Shown: positions 30,257-42,654, counted from the first letter of the stretch. The stretch: DNA of 64,000 nucleotides from Pictodentalium vernedei (GCA_031216915.1 CM062295.1:182356927-182420926); one strand, 5' to 3'. The notes: generated from the letters alone by a model not told the origin. Made by a program: numbers and translations.

Positions 30257-31433
30257 CATAAATTTAGTCTAGAAAATAGTGAATCACCCTCTAAAATAGT
30301 GAGATTTAACATGTCTGGCGCTGTTGTGCGACAAAAGTTCTTTAGCCACCTTTAACAAACTCTGTGGTCTCAGAACAGGCACCTTAACACACATTCATGA
30401 AGCGGTCCTGTAGGCAATATTCAAATTGCCTTGGCAGTGGATTCTAGTCAAGCCATGGCTGCCTCTAGAGGTACCCATGACTTGGCAAGAAATCACTCCT
30501 AAGGAGCTAGGCCCACAATTTTAGAAAATTACCCAAACCCCTTCAGTTAAAAGAGACTTTGTATGTTTTTGTTAGATTTAGAATTCCTTTAACCATGATT
30601 ATTCTAGGTGGGCATTTTCTGATCTTCTTATTTACCAAATCAGACAGGCCATAGAGGGCGAGGGTGATCACTTGCATCAAAATGCCATGCCTGCTTTATT
30701 GGAAGCCAACACGAGAGTAGAAACCACAAAGTAAAGTGTATATATGTGCCGTAAAATTCATAGAAAATTGTCCAGGCCTTTGAATCCCCAAATGGTATAC
30801 AAATCCACCAAGTCATTTCTCAGGTCCCACAAGGGCAAAGGCCTTTTCAAACAAGATGTAAACAGTGATGTACCAATTTTTAGAAAGTGTCAGGTCATCA
30901 ACCAATTATTCACTGTTTCAGATTCACATTGTTTGGGTATTTCTTCAGAAACTCAATGAAATACACTCACGCACCCCACCAGCTGCAGTTTGTTTGAACC
31001 ATTTTCAACGAAGCCAATGTCAAAGGTGTCAAAAAGGTGATAGACCCATAATCACAGATATTTCATTTAGACTTGTCGTTTTGAGGTTGACAATCGCCGT
31101 CATGCCTTTGGCAGACCTGACTTTTGTAGAAGGTATGCAACTGATGACCATTACACTCAAATTTTATGATAGACTCCTGAATTTGGAAATTTTCCCTTGT
31201 GTTCTTAAATTTTAAATGGACACAACTGTGTTGACTAATGGTCAACAAAACAAACAGTTGATTGACTTACTGGTTAGCTGTTCAATTAATGGGTGTAATT
31301 TGCATCCACGCATTAACAGTTTTGAAAGCCACAGACAGTTTCGAAAATGTCCATAAATCTGTACAACATTACCTTGGGGTGTGTTGATTCATAACCAATA
31401 AACATTACATAAATTTCATGGGTATATTTTTTT

Positions 31434-31682
31434 TTAACCCTTCACCTAGCACGAAAGGCAGATGACACATGCAAACAAAATTCTTGTATAACTAATATTT
31501 TTCATTTTTTGTGTCAAAAACATGGCTTATGACCCCTAATTGAATCGAACTTGTTACGCTTGTTCCAAGGAGAGGCCATAAGCTATGTTTTTGAGACAAA
31601 AAACTGAAAAATAATTACAAATGAATGGTAATTTTTGCAAATCACGGGCCAGTTTAGGCTGTTATGTTGGGCAAAGGGTTAA
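31434..31682. mobile_element. Palindromic TTAA MITE, copy 5
   Basis: TTAACCCTTCACCTAGC ... TTGGGCAAAGGGTTAA with diverged centre, so an older copy. 31683-32241 holds no recognisable feature. Confidence 0.8.
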
Positions 31683-32241
31683 CTGAGGCTGTAAGATAGG
31701 TTACTTGTGTGGTCACAGGCTTGGCATGTTTATATTTAATAAAACTTCAAATGGAGAATGTGCACAAGCTATTCTTGGTTCCTGACAATAGAGCTGTCGC
31801 ATTTTTTGGGCATGCACATTTTGAATAGAATTCCCTCCACTTGAAGCATTTGATTGTATGGGTCATGTGATGTCAAAGTGCGAATGCCAGCAAAAAATGT
31901 TCTTCTTTTAAACAATCAATGTACATCAGTCAAATGGAATAATTTAAAAACAATTAACAGTGAAAAATTGAAGAATGTAACTATTTTTTTCATTCCAATC
32001 CGAAATGATGCCCGAACTAAAGTCAATAACCCCTGCACAATACCTTGATAGTTTTATTCTTATTTTCTCCAAACTTACAAATCATTTCTCAGGCAATAGA
32101 GGAACATAAAAGACTCTAAGAAAAGATCTATTCAAATAAAGGAAGAGAAATACTGAATAGATTATACTCTAATATAGTCATTCTCATAATCATTTTCCCA
32201 ATGCTGTATACTGTTTGTTTTTAAAAAACAATAAAACTTAC

Positions 32242-32426
32242 TTTCTCAGCCTCCTCTCTTCATTTTTAGCTAGAAGCTTTTCACGGGTAGCATGTAATTT
32301 TTCTCTGATAGAGGAAGCTTGCTCATATTCACCATGTAACTCTATTTCACTTATCTGCTGAGATAATGTATCTGAAACTTCCCTTAATTCTTGTATAGAT
32401 GCATAAATATCTGAGTCCTCTCCCTC
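32242..32426 (-). CDS. PLCG: PLC-gamma exon: C-terminal coiled tail
   Basis: Minus-strand exon of 185 bp with acceptor TTTCATTTCAG and donor GTAAGT. It starts in phase 0, matching the end of the exon at 42986-43233, and leaves two bases of a codon. The peptide begins EGEDSDIYASIQELREVSD and ends KNEERRLR: a charged, helix-forming segment with the same layout as the region after the C2 domain in vertebrate PLC-gamma-2 (acidic D/E-x-Y start, then QLR- and Q-rich coiled coil, then a basic end). I judge this the same gene because of strand, order, phase and resemblance. The following exon with the stop codon was not located. Taken alone the exon would be only a generic coiled coil. Confidence 0.75.
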
Positions 32427-33005
32427 CTGAAATGAAATTACATTATAATGTACATCACTTATCTGGTAGGAATAGCTTACGTAAAAAAAATACAAGTAAA
32501 ATTCTTTTTTTTTATCATACTTACAATACAATAATGGATATGCTTCAATAGATATCCTGACTATTGTGAACTGCCACACTTCAACAGAACATCATGTATA
32601 GGATGAACAGGCACTCGGCAACCGAAATTGGTAGACATCTGCCCACACCTTTACCTTTTAGTCTATGGAAAAATCAAGTTGTTTAAAGAAGGATTTAATT
32701 AGCATCTATGGCTAGTTAACAATACAGAGGAATGGAGTCATGTAATTATTTATAACTCTGTTGTACATTAGTGATTTACCAATCATTGGCATCGGCTATT
32801 GGCCGATAACGTCCTATCGGTATTAGTTCAACACTTACGTCAAATCATCTGCAATGCCAATGTCCCCATCCCGAAATAAAATTAATAGGCCTACACAAGT
32901 CAGGTTGATTTAATTATTGCAATCATATTTATGTATTAAATAAACTTTCCTTGAAATGACCAATGATAAAAATCTCCCCATTCGGCTTGACATTGAAAGC
33001 GAACA

Positions 33006-33135
33006 TGGTTTCTGACAGAAATAAAACAAATATGGAATTACTAAAATGACCACATACTTCACTTAAATGCAATATCTATGCACCTGCTGGCCATTGTCAA
33101 TAATTTCTATGTATACATTTGAGTGGAATTTAAAA
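33006..33135. repeat. Dispersed repeat, also at 61844-61972
   Basis: Both copies contain TTCTGACAGAAATAAAA, AAATGACCACATA and GCTGGCCATTGTCAAT. Preceded at 32768-32850 by hAT-like terminal sequence (TAGTGATTTACCAATC, CATTGGCATCGGC). No coding capacity. Confidence 0.6.
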
Positions 33136-33293
33136 TGAAGTGTCAATGACACTGTAGCTTAACTTGTCTGTATGTTGAGTTTGATGAAAAGGATAATGTT
33201 CAATGTTTATGAAAGGATTATGAAATAAGACAAGAATTGTGATAATTGGGAATATGTTAATTTCTGTTCCCTGTATACTGTGTTTTCAATAAA

Positions 33294-33643
33294 AATGAAA
33301 AAAATTATCGTAATTTATATATTTTTTATACTTACCAATGACCCAGACTTAGCTGGTGCTAACCCAAAAATATCTAGGGCCAAACAAAAGTCCTATCTGG
33401 ACCTCCATACATTGTACCCTCCGCGCATGTGCAGATACCAGGAAGTCACTGATTCTGGTGCCAATAAATCATTCTTTGTAGAAAAAAAGATTATAATAAT
33501 TCAGCGACGAGGTATGAGTGCCCAGTACTGCCCACTCATGGGAGGGCCATTCCCGTCTGGGTCATTGGTAAGTATAAAAAATATATAAATTACTATAAAT
33601 TTTTTCATATTTTTATACTGTAACCAATGACCCAGACTTAGCT
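33294..33643. repeat. Left terminal repeat and internal complementary region of copy C
   Basis: Repeat with CTTACCAATGACCCAGACTT, palindrome relic CGCGCATGTGCAG (about 33422), stretched hairpin ATGAGTG ... CACTCAT (33514-33539), then the region at 33555-33643 joining complements of both outer ends. 33644-35100 has only degenerate element sequence, including a G run at 34825-34842. Confidence 0.82.
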
Positions 33644-35099
33644 GAATAGTAAAAAAGCAGAGGGCCTAGAACTTCCGAAATAGTAGATCAACATAGATCA
33701 AATCCTTCAATCCATGATGAAGCAATCAGAATTTACATGTATGTCTCTTAATACCATAATAGAAGAGACATAACCTAATATGTATCACAATTATGTAAAT
33801 CCTAAATCTAAGCATAAAATCATGTTAATTAGGATGTAACAAATTAACAATTTTTGAGACTAGTCCGGACTAGGCCCTAAAAATTATTATGGCAATCTGA
33901 GAATGAGAGAAAATTGCCCATAAACCTATGCCACACAATAATACTGCAGCTGATCGCCGAACATAGTACGGACAAGACAGCTTTCTCAATAGTTACATAC
34001 CTCATAAGGCAGAGAAGTGGACAAAATGATCCCCCCCCCCTTTTTTTTGAATATATCTTCAAAAGAAAGAGGGGAGAGCTCTGGAAGCAATAAGCAGAAC
34101 CCGGAAACGATATAAATAAATATCGATCAGGCACTCAAAAAATTAATTCATGAATAATAAATGGTGCTTAATGCCACTTCACAAGCCAAGGCTATAGCGA
34201 TGATTTTGGTAAATAACATAATCTGCTACAAAATATACACTGCAGATGCCGTATACAGGTATGATGAAATCAGTGAGAAATCAAAAATAACATACATACA
34301 AAAGCGGGATAAAATGAACAATCTCTGCAGAGAAAACACGCTTCAAGATCATTCACAGGAGGCCTCTGTAATATTAATCCAGTAAAAAAACTCTCCAACG
34401 TGTACTATTTGGTATCTACAACTATAACACGGGAGAATATGCGATTTAAGAACCGACAAAATAAAGACCAGGATCTAGAAATGGAGGTAGGTATGATTAA
34501 CCAGGCTCCAACACAGACTGCCTCGAAATATATAATAATTTCAAGGTCCACCAAAGAGATAGTGTAATCACATATTGCACGAGTCCATAAAAATCCAGCC
34601 TATTAATCATCTAAAAACCACTAAATGGCTATGCCATAACCTATGAGCTCAAATAGCTGACATTATGATGATAAAATAAGTGCCTGTATATTAGAAATCA
34701 GAAATTAAATACCGGAAACAAATGCAACAGAACTGCATATATGCCTATGAGGGCGCCATCCAACACGACCCAGGCGCAGAGTATATATGTATTAAAATAT
34801 ATATACGCGACAGTGTGAGTGTGGGGGGGGGGGGGGGGGGGGGGAGGAATTCAAATATATGTCGAAACCTCCTCACCCACATTACTTAATCATTGCTGGA
34901 GCAGACAGCAATAATATAGTGACCATAAAGCTCTTTCACGTCTGAAATACTCCGTAATGCTACAAAGAGCGGAGAATGATGTGAAGAATAAAACTTCCCT
35001 TAAAGAAGAAAACCCTCTCATGGGGAACCTTCGGGCGAAAGCTCAATAGCAGACCCCATAACCTCAATGAAATCAATAGGAACAAATGATTGAATGATA

Positions 35100-35464
35100 C
35101 ACATATCCTATCATTCATTCCCATGAAAATGGCTGAGCGTCAATGTATGCACTCAAAAGTCTTATACTAGTGACACAAATAATGGAAACTATTATTCGCA
35201 TGCACCGAAAACTTTACTATCCTGAAGAGATCCTACATAAGATCATGTAATAGCCACACAGTTAGAATAAGCACAAGATTTAGCCAGTGCTTACTTATGC
35301 ACTGAAACCTTAAGCACTGACTGCTAATTGGAAGATAAAATAACCCAAGCGGTACGAATAGCTGACTTATTTAACAACAGAATGAACATAAACGTCCCTT
35401 CTATTGGAAAATAATGACCAAAGAAGCGTTACTTCTCTTTTGATAAACTCTGATCTGCGTCTAT
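35100..35464 (-). pseudogene. Recombinase remnant of copy C
   Basis: 35200-35464 aligns with 5860-6090 of copy A at DNA level (CTTAAGCACTGACTGCT, ACGTCCCTTCTATTGG). The HExxR box has become His-Lys-stop, so it is dead. Confidence 0.7.
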
Positions 35465-35477
35465 AAAGTTGTAGTTA

Positions 35478-35847
35478 TTTATTTATTTATTGGTGTTTAA
35501 GGTCACATACTTATGCACAATGGCTAATCGTGACCGTGACAGTTTTACGGGTGGAGGAAGCCGGAGTACCCGGAGAGAACCACCGAGCAACGACGAGCAG
35601 CTGTCAGCTCTCCAACATCGTAACTCTGAACTCTGCACCGCAGCACAGGCAGGGTTAGATTGGTTGAAGACATGCGCACCATCGACGTGCAGTACGCCTC
35701 AGTACACAGCGTCATCGTGCCCCCATGTAGGCAATCGGGGTGAAGTGTCTTGCCCAAGGACACAACGCGGTTGCCGAAGGTGGGATTCGAACCGAGGACC
35801 TCTCGGCTTGCAGTCTGCACCTCTACCAACTGAGCCACCGCGCCCCC
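35478..35847 (-). mobile_element. tRNA-headed SINE
   Basis: On the minus strand: A box TGGCTCAGTTGG and B box GGTTCGAATCC in a tRNA-like head, body with GTGTCCTTGGGCAAGACACTT, and an (AATA)n tail. Exact 13-base target duplication AAAGTTGTAGTTA at 35465-35477 and 35848-35860. It lies within the copy C recombinase remnant. The plus-strand open frame over it is not a gene. Confidence 0.92.
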
Positions 35848-36339
35848 AAAGTTGTAGTTAATCCTACAATAATGAAAGCTTATCATCAAAGACTTAGGTA
35901 TACCTATACCTTCGCTATGAGTCCTTATAGACGATCTGAGTCTAGGACAACCTCTCGTACTCCTTCTGCTGGTGTTGGTCCATTAGACCCCAACTTAAAG
36001 AGTCGAGAATTGATGCTTCTTACCATAAAAGACTAGAGTTGGAAGACTAAAGCGACCTATAGCAAGTTTCCCACCTAGTCAGATGCAAAGAGTCGTTACA
36101 TCAGAATAACTCCCACTTAACATTAGTTAAGACCGAAATATATATACTAGGACTGGAAAGAATTTTAATAAGTACAAACGACTACAAAATTCCTTTCCAT
36201 ATAGACGATGCGTCACAGTACTTAAAATTAAAGTACATAAGACCATGAGACTAAATTTGCTCTGACAAAGAAATTATCTTCTCAATTGTGTCCGAGTGAA
36301 CAGCTAAATGATGAAGGTAAGGCTACCACTAGGATCTTA

Positions 36340-38800
36340 GCCTGCTCAATCAATGCAGTGAAACTCTCCACATCTTCCCCTGTTGTATTTAAAAGTATGT
36401 GAATCCATCACAAACGATTAAAAATACAGAGGAAGAAGATAAGAAACTGAATTACTTTTTCCCGCAGGAAGTTAAATATGGTGTCGTCTACACAATCGAA
36501 GACCTGTGACAACACCCTTGTAGACTTAACCGTAAAGAGATCTTATTACCCTGCCCTTTATCCAGATGAAGTCAGCATCCAACTACGCTAGTGGTTTCCA
36601 GTAATTGCTCACAGCATTTTGATTCACTGGAACAAGTTCAAGGGAATGATAATGTATGGTATCTATATCATCCAAGAGTTGTTCCGGAAGGGAAAGTTAT
36701 CCTTTCCATCATACGTTCAAATCAGTTAGAATCACAGTCACCAGCATCTGAACAGGTAGGTGACTGGACCAAATAAGCACCATGCAACAGCTCAAGATTT
36801 GAGACTGACGTTGAGTGCTTCTGCCTTAGCAAGAATACTGCGATTAGCTGTGCAACTGTGACAGCAAGTCTGTTACAGAGGCCTGAGGAGCAGTGGTCAT
36901 GAATAGCCTGTTTGCCAGCTGCTCCTAGGGCAGGGAGTCCAATATAGTTATTACTGTGGACGACCCGATGAATGCAGCCTCATCTCCTTGGCTACTAGAT
37001 GGTGTGACTTTCTTCACAAAAGATGGACCCTTTTGACGATGCAGACTGGAAATCCTGAGTCACTTAGTCAAGGTGCAGTCGGGAGTGCTTGGTAGATGCT
37101 AAAGAAGCAAAACTATTGCCGTCCCCAGCTAAGAATTGAACTAAGCGTACCGGACAATAGCTATGTATCATAAGATCTGACTGACGGAAGTTCCTATCAA
37201 CAACACCTGGCTCCAGATGTTGTTGAAAGATAGAGAGGGGTCTCCCTCTTGCTCGCGGTCCGGAGAGACCTGGACGAGTGTTCCTCAGAACTTGCCGTCT
37301 TCTTACTTCTATCAACACTGGGTGAGCATGATTCGATTAAACAGTGCTCGCTACACCCTTATTCACTCTCGACTGCCACGGACATACCCGGCATCACATC
37401 ACCCACATACGAGTGAGATCTGCCAGTTGAGCTAGCTGTAGACAAGGGACGTAAACCTCTTTTGAAGCCTAGCCCTTGTCTAAAATCATTGTGCACTTTT
37501 CCACTAGCTCTGAATACAATGTATATGCGACACATCCGGAGTCACTGTCTTTCTCGTATTCAATCTAAACCGTTTCACCGGCGTCAGGAAACTGGAACCA
37601 CTCATCGGGTTTTATAGCCCTGTGCAATATAAAGATCACTTTGTCCGTTATGTAGAGGAAACCATAAGACTAGCCGGCCCCGGCTGCCTATTAGATGGGA
37701 CATCCTGGACAGGAGGCATGGAAGTATACTCCGACTGACGCAAGTTCCTACCAACAACATCTGTCCCCAGATGATGCTGTAAGAGAGAGAGGCCTCTCTC
37801 TTGCTCGCGGTCCTGGATGACCTGGACAAGCGTACCTCAGAACTTGCCAGTTTCCTTTTTCCGTTGTCGCTGGGTGAGCATAGTTGCATACCATATTGTT
37901 CGCTCCACCCTATATCATCTCCTAGCCCAGATCGTATACACCCAGCGTCACAGTTCTCAGAGGCCCGAGTAACTACTTCACTGGTCGAGCTAGCTGGTGA
38001 CAACAGACTTGTGCGGTCATGTGTGCTTTTCGAACATAGAGGAAGCTATAAGACTGGCCGACCCCGGCAGTCTATGGAAGGAGCGTCCTGTGGACGTAAG
38101 TTCCAACTGACACAAGTTCCTACCAACAACTTCTGACCCCAGATGTTGTTATAAGAGAGAGGGGCCTCTCTCGTGCTCGCGATCACCGAAGACCTGGACG
38201 AGCATACCTCAGAACTTGTCTGATAGACACAAGCTCCTACCAACAGCCTCTGACCCCAGATGTTGTTATAAGAGAGAGGGGCCTCTCTCTTGCTCACGAT
38301 CATGGAAGGCCTGGGCGAGCATACCTCAGAAGTTGTCTACTTCCTCCTTCCCATGCTTCCTCCTTTTCATCGTCGCAGGGTGAGCATGTTTGTATCTTTA
38401 TAGTGCTCGCTACACCCTTATTCCTCTTCTCGACCGGTACGGACATACCCGGCATCACATCACCCACATACGCATCAGATCTGCTGGTTGAGCTAGCTGG
38501 CGACAAGGTCGTCAATCCTACTAAGAATCTAGGCACGTGTCTAATTCCTTGAGCACTTTTGCCGCTAGCTCTTCATTGATTTGCGACGACGGCAGCACAC
38601 TCCCAGACGGCGTCACGAAACCACACCATGTTCTTGTTCTTCTACAAATAGAAACTAAAAAACTATAGTGACATTTTGACAAGAGGACCAGCCGTGTCCC
38701 CTCGCCACAATAGGACCGATAGTGTCCACTCGCCCAACACAAACAATGACGCCCGTCATTCAGATTATCAAATCTGACACATGGAGCAGAATTAGTGGTA
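36340..38800 (-). pseudogene. Gag-like remnant of copy C with an amplified segment
   Basis: Pieces such as SSQINEELAAKVLKELDT (near 38540-38600) match the Gag-like N-terminal half. A segment with the hairpin CAAC...CCAGATG and GAGAGGGGCCTCTCTC occurs four times (37201, 37755, 38127 and 38244), against once in A. Stops and frameshifts throughout. 35861-36340 shows nothing clear. Confidence 0.7.
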
Positions 38801-39744
38801 GTACATCAAATAACTCATTACAATGACCAAGTAAATAAAGGAAAGGTTTCCTCTATTTGCCATACTATTAGATAAATATAATTACCTAAATACTAATATA
38901 TGTCATTGTACCACCACCAAATCTACATATAATATAAGATAACATTAAAATATAATCAATGAAATAAATATATCCAAAAGAAAAACTCCTTCAAAAATAA
39001 AATTTTTTGAAATTTTTTTTTATAATATAAGAGCCCAAGTTCCCAAAGGGAATGATGAGCCCAAAAAAGCCCAAGTGTGGACAAGATTATAAAATCTGTG
39101 TAAAATTAACTACCACACTATCAGAATATTTAATGTTACTTACAACTGTTGTTCTAAACAAAAATAGGAAACTACCTAGAGTAATGTAATGTAAACAAAA
39201 CACAGGAATCAAGACCCCAGGCAACATGGCCTGAAGTCAGTAACAGAAACAAGACTATCCGATGTAAAGCAAGATCTTCCTCAGAAGAAAAAACGATACA
39301 TTGATGTATGATGCATGACCAAAATGCCCAAACACCCTAATGATGAGGACGTAACTCTGGGGATGTACAGAATAATCTTCTGTATTATACGTTAAACTCC
39401 CAATAAATTTTATTATAAATTTTTTTTATTAAAACAAGCCAAAAAGCTTGGGAGTTTAACTGGGGGATCAAGGGAAGGCAGGGAAGGAATACTAAATAAA
39501 CAGTGGATAGATCATAATCAATCAGAGATAACGTTAGGCTCATGTCCCGAAATTAGGGAACATGAACTAATTTTAATAAATATTATAAAATTACAGCCCT
39601 GAACATTTCAAACCACCGTTTCTTCATTTCTTCCTCCAGTTCTGTCCTTGGATCCACCAATTTAACCATTGATTTGTGTATGGAATCATTATTAATTGAG
39701 ATTTAAAAGCACAAATGTCAGTTTGTTGTTATCTGACAAGGGCC
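38801..39744. other. Leader of copy C
   Basis: No gene. AT-rich; aligns in outline with the leaders of B and D (ACGTTAAACTCCCAA ... GGAGTTTAAC, ATGTCCCGAAATTAGGG). Confidence 0.55.
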
Positions 39745-39960
39745 AAACAAAGAATGAATTATTGGCGCCAGATTCGGTGACTTCCTGGCATCTGCGCATG
39801 CACAGAGGGTACAATGTATGGAGGGCCAGATAGGACTTCTAATTTTCGGTTTTGCATGCAAATTTTGGGGATTTGGGGGCAAAATTTGTGTTTGGCCCTA
39901 GATATTTTTGGGTTAGCACCAGCTAAGTCTGGGTCATTGTTGGTTACAGTATAAAAATAT
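39745..39960. repeat. Right terminal repeat of copy C
   Basis: Palindrome relic CTGCGCATGCACAG (39792-39805), GGGGATTTGGGGGC, TTTGTGTTTGGCCCTAG, AGCACCAGCTAAGTCTGGGT, GTATAAAAATAT end. A G run follows at about 39992-40017. Confidence 0.82.
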
Positions 39961-39991
39961 AATATGAGGTGTAGACTGTACTAATGAATTA

Positions 39992-40023
<32 letters not shown>

Positions 40024-40079
40024 TGGCCCTCACAGTTGATGTATGTGGCCCTCACAGTTAATGTATTTCAATGAAAGTT

Positions 40080-41398
40080 ACCAAGTTACAGTGAAATTAT
40101 TCCAAAACGAGTCATCCTATCAAGTTACAATGAAATCCCTTCATAAATATGGCCTGTAGACTGCGCTAAAGATTTTCGGGCTTCGGGCCTGTGTAGCCAT
40201 CACGGTTGACCAATCGCAACCAAAAGGGGATGTCCGCATCTAGAAATTATACTGAGTCGCCCTACCAAGTTACAATGAAATCCCTTCATAAATATGACCT
40301 GTAGTCTGCGCCAACGTTTTTGGGGTTTTGGGCTCGGGCAGCCATCATGGTTGAATGATTGCGACCAAAAGGGGACGTTCTCATCAGGGCATTATCTGGA
40401 GTCATCCTACCAAGTTACAATGAAATCCATCCCTTCATACATACGACCTGTAGACTGTGCTAAAGGTTTTTGGGCTTCGGGCCCCTGAAGCCATCACAGT
40501 TGACCCATCACGACCAAAAGCGGACATTATCATCTAGACATTATATGGAGATACAATGAAATCCCTCTATAAATACGACCTATAGACTATGCTAAAGGTT
40601 TTTTGATATTGGGCTTGGGCAGCCATCACGGCAGAATGATCGCGACCAAAAGGAGACGTTCTCACCTAGACATTATTTGGAGTCATCCTACCAAGTTACA
40701 ATGAAATCCCTTCATAAATATGACCTGTAGACTGTGCTGAAGGTTTTCGGGCTTCGGGCCCCTGTAGCCGTCACTGTTGACCAATCGTGACCAAAAGGGG
40801 ACGTTCTCATCTAGACATTATATGAAGTCAACCTACCAAGTTACAATGAAATCCCTCCATAAATACGACCTGTAGACCGTGCTAAAAGTTTTCGGATTTT
40901 GGGCTCGGGCAGTCATCACGGTTGACAGATCGCGACCAAATAAGGAAGTTCTCATCTAGATATCATACAGAGTCATCCTACCAAGTTATAATGAAATTTC
41001 TCCATATTAAATATGACCGCAGACTGTGCTAAAAGTTTTTGGGTTTCGGGCTTGGGCAGCCGTCACGCTTGATAGATCATGAGCAAAAGGGGATGTTCTC
41101 ATCTAGATATTATACAGAGGCATCCTACCAAGTTATAATGAAATCCCTTCACACATACGACCTGTAGACTGTGCTAAAGGTTTTTGGGTTTTGGGCTCGG
41201 GTAGCCATCACGGTTGACCGATCGCAACCAAAAGGGGACTTTCTCATCTAGACATGACCCCACACCTGCATATGATCAGAGAAAAACTACAGGGTGTAGC
41301 CTGTGCTAAAGGAAAATGTGAACAGACTCACAGACAAACAGACTTCCACACATGTGATGGCAAAAGCTTATCTTGACTTTGTCAAGTTAAGCTAAAAA
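40080..41398 (+). repeat. Tandem array, ~146-bp unit, with a pearl/Helentron-like 3' tail
   Basis: About eight units from 40108 to 41270, marked by CATCCTACCAAGTTACAATG (about 40108, 40252, 40400, 40680, 40825, 40970, 41117; one unit is partial). Each includes GACCTGTAGACTGTGCTAAA and GACCAAAAGGGGACGTTCTC. The tail carries ACAGACAAACAGACTTCC and the hairpin AGCTTATCTTGAC-TTT-GTCAAGTTAAGCT before AAAAAA. It differs in unit from the 167-bp family but has the same architecture. Confidence 0.82.
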
Positions 41399-41806
41399 AC
41401 TGTTGTACACTGTACTTGCACAATGACATTTTTAGACTGTAGGCCAAGATTTGAGGCTTTCTGTATCAATATATGGAACTCAACACGATATTCATTAATA
41501 TTCATGACCTGTCACTTCCATCAGCAAAGCATTGCAAAATGTTCATCAGTTTATCAAATGTGGTTTACTATGCTGAACTGGGACTTGCCATTTGCTCCTC
41601 ATTTATAATGTCGGATATATTTATTTTCACACATAATTTTGAAAGCTTGAACTCTAACGGCTTCAAATTCACAGTTAAAGTTGAATGGTTATTTTCGGTT
41701 ACAATGAACTAAATGAGGGTTTTAACTTGATAAAATGTTTAGGGCCCGCATAATTTTTTAGGGTTGGTCTGATTACCTAAACACAATTGTTTTTTTTTTC
41801 TGCAGG
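41399..41806 (+). repeat. Dispersed repeat, also at 61976-62388
   Basis: Both copies run from TGTTGTACACT(A/G)TACTTGCA through TTCATGACCTGTCA and CATAATTTTTTAGGGT. About 410 bp, diverged, no domain in the ORFs. 41900-41975 holds hAT-like terminal sequence (GGCATTGGCATCGGCCGAT). 41976-42640 has no clear feature. Confidence 0.65.
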
Positions 41807-42654
41807 AGCCAATTGAGCTCATAAACTATTTTACAAGATCAACTTTTTGCTCTTGTATTTCGCATATCTGAAGGACTGCTGAGTGAGTGCAGAATCCAGG
41901 CCTCTATGATCAATCGACATTGGCATTATTTCTCGGCATTGGCATCGGCCGATTATGGTCTCAATCATCGTTTATTTTTTGTAGACTTTTCTATCTCATT
42001 TATATTATTGCTGGACGGTTCAACAAATTTTCCAGCAGGCATGCCCAATCTTTGACTTGAATTAATATATTTTTGACATTTTGTTCCAGAACATTTGACC
42101 AGAAAAACTTTGCCAACTCATTGGTTTTAAACTTCAATCTTATTGGCTGCAACCTGTGACAAACTGTCCAATCTACCAATCATATTCATCATTACAACAC
42201 CGGCTAATCAAATACACAGAGCATACTTTGTAACGAAATGGACCAGATACACTCCACAGCTGCTACAATAATGTGGAAGCTGGAACGGAGCATACAGAAA
42301 CAACTTAGATGTGAGTCTTCCATGGAAGACGTGTGTCGCCTGCACTATATTTTAATATTTCAGACAGAATTCTAAGTGGAAACGGGGCATAACTCTGGAA
42401 AAAATACAGCGGATCAAAAAATAAAATAGGAGGTGCACAATGCCATTATGTGATAAAGAATCACTGAAAGTTTCATCAAAATCCATTCATAGGTTAAAGA
42501 GGAGTGGCGGATAAGAGAAAGTGTGACGTGGACGACAACGCGGACGATGCAAGACAACAAAAGTAATCCCTATATGTCGCTCCCCACTTCGTGGGGCAGG
42601 CGACACAAAAAGCTATAAATCTGGCAAAAACTGGAAAACCAGCATTTCTGACTA

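Larger units (their letters stand above)
29383..30317. mobile_element. Short hAT-like element carrying three nested TTAA MITEs
   Basis: Ends CAGACATGTTAA (29383) and TTAACATGTCTG (to 30317) are the same as the outer ends of the elements at 48857 and 62602. Flanking octamers agree in only 5 of 8. About 190 bp remain after removing three MITEs; the first one used the TTAA inside the left inverted repeat. Confidence 0.6.
33294..39960 (-). mobile_element. Broken DIRS retrotransposon copy C, in a PLC-gamma intron
   Basis: Left end ATGAAAAAAATTATCG, internal complementary region 33555-33643, right end GTATAAAAATAT at 39960. Inside are a recombinase remnant, a nested SINE and a Gag-like remnant. 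Almost no RT/RNase H is recognisable between them, so the centre has been deleted and rearranged. It lies between the second and third visible PLC-gamma exons, in the same orientation as the gene. Confidence 0.85.

Noticed and set aside
30560..30596. Possible last PLC-gamma exon (minus strand, after an AG at about 30592)
   Set aside because: The frame gives a short NSK-containing peptide and a stop in the right phase, but there is no pyrimidine tract and the peptide is too short to support.
35785..35847. Possible tRNA gene on the minus strand (A and B boxes)
   Set aside because: The tRNA-like part is the head of a SINE; body, tail and 13-bp duplication follow. The same holds for 60740-60812.
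35490..35861. 123-codon open frame on the plus strand
   Set aside because: It lies on the complement of a tRNA-headed SINE with a clear target duplication.
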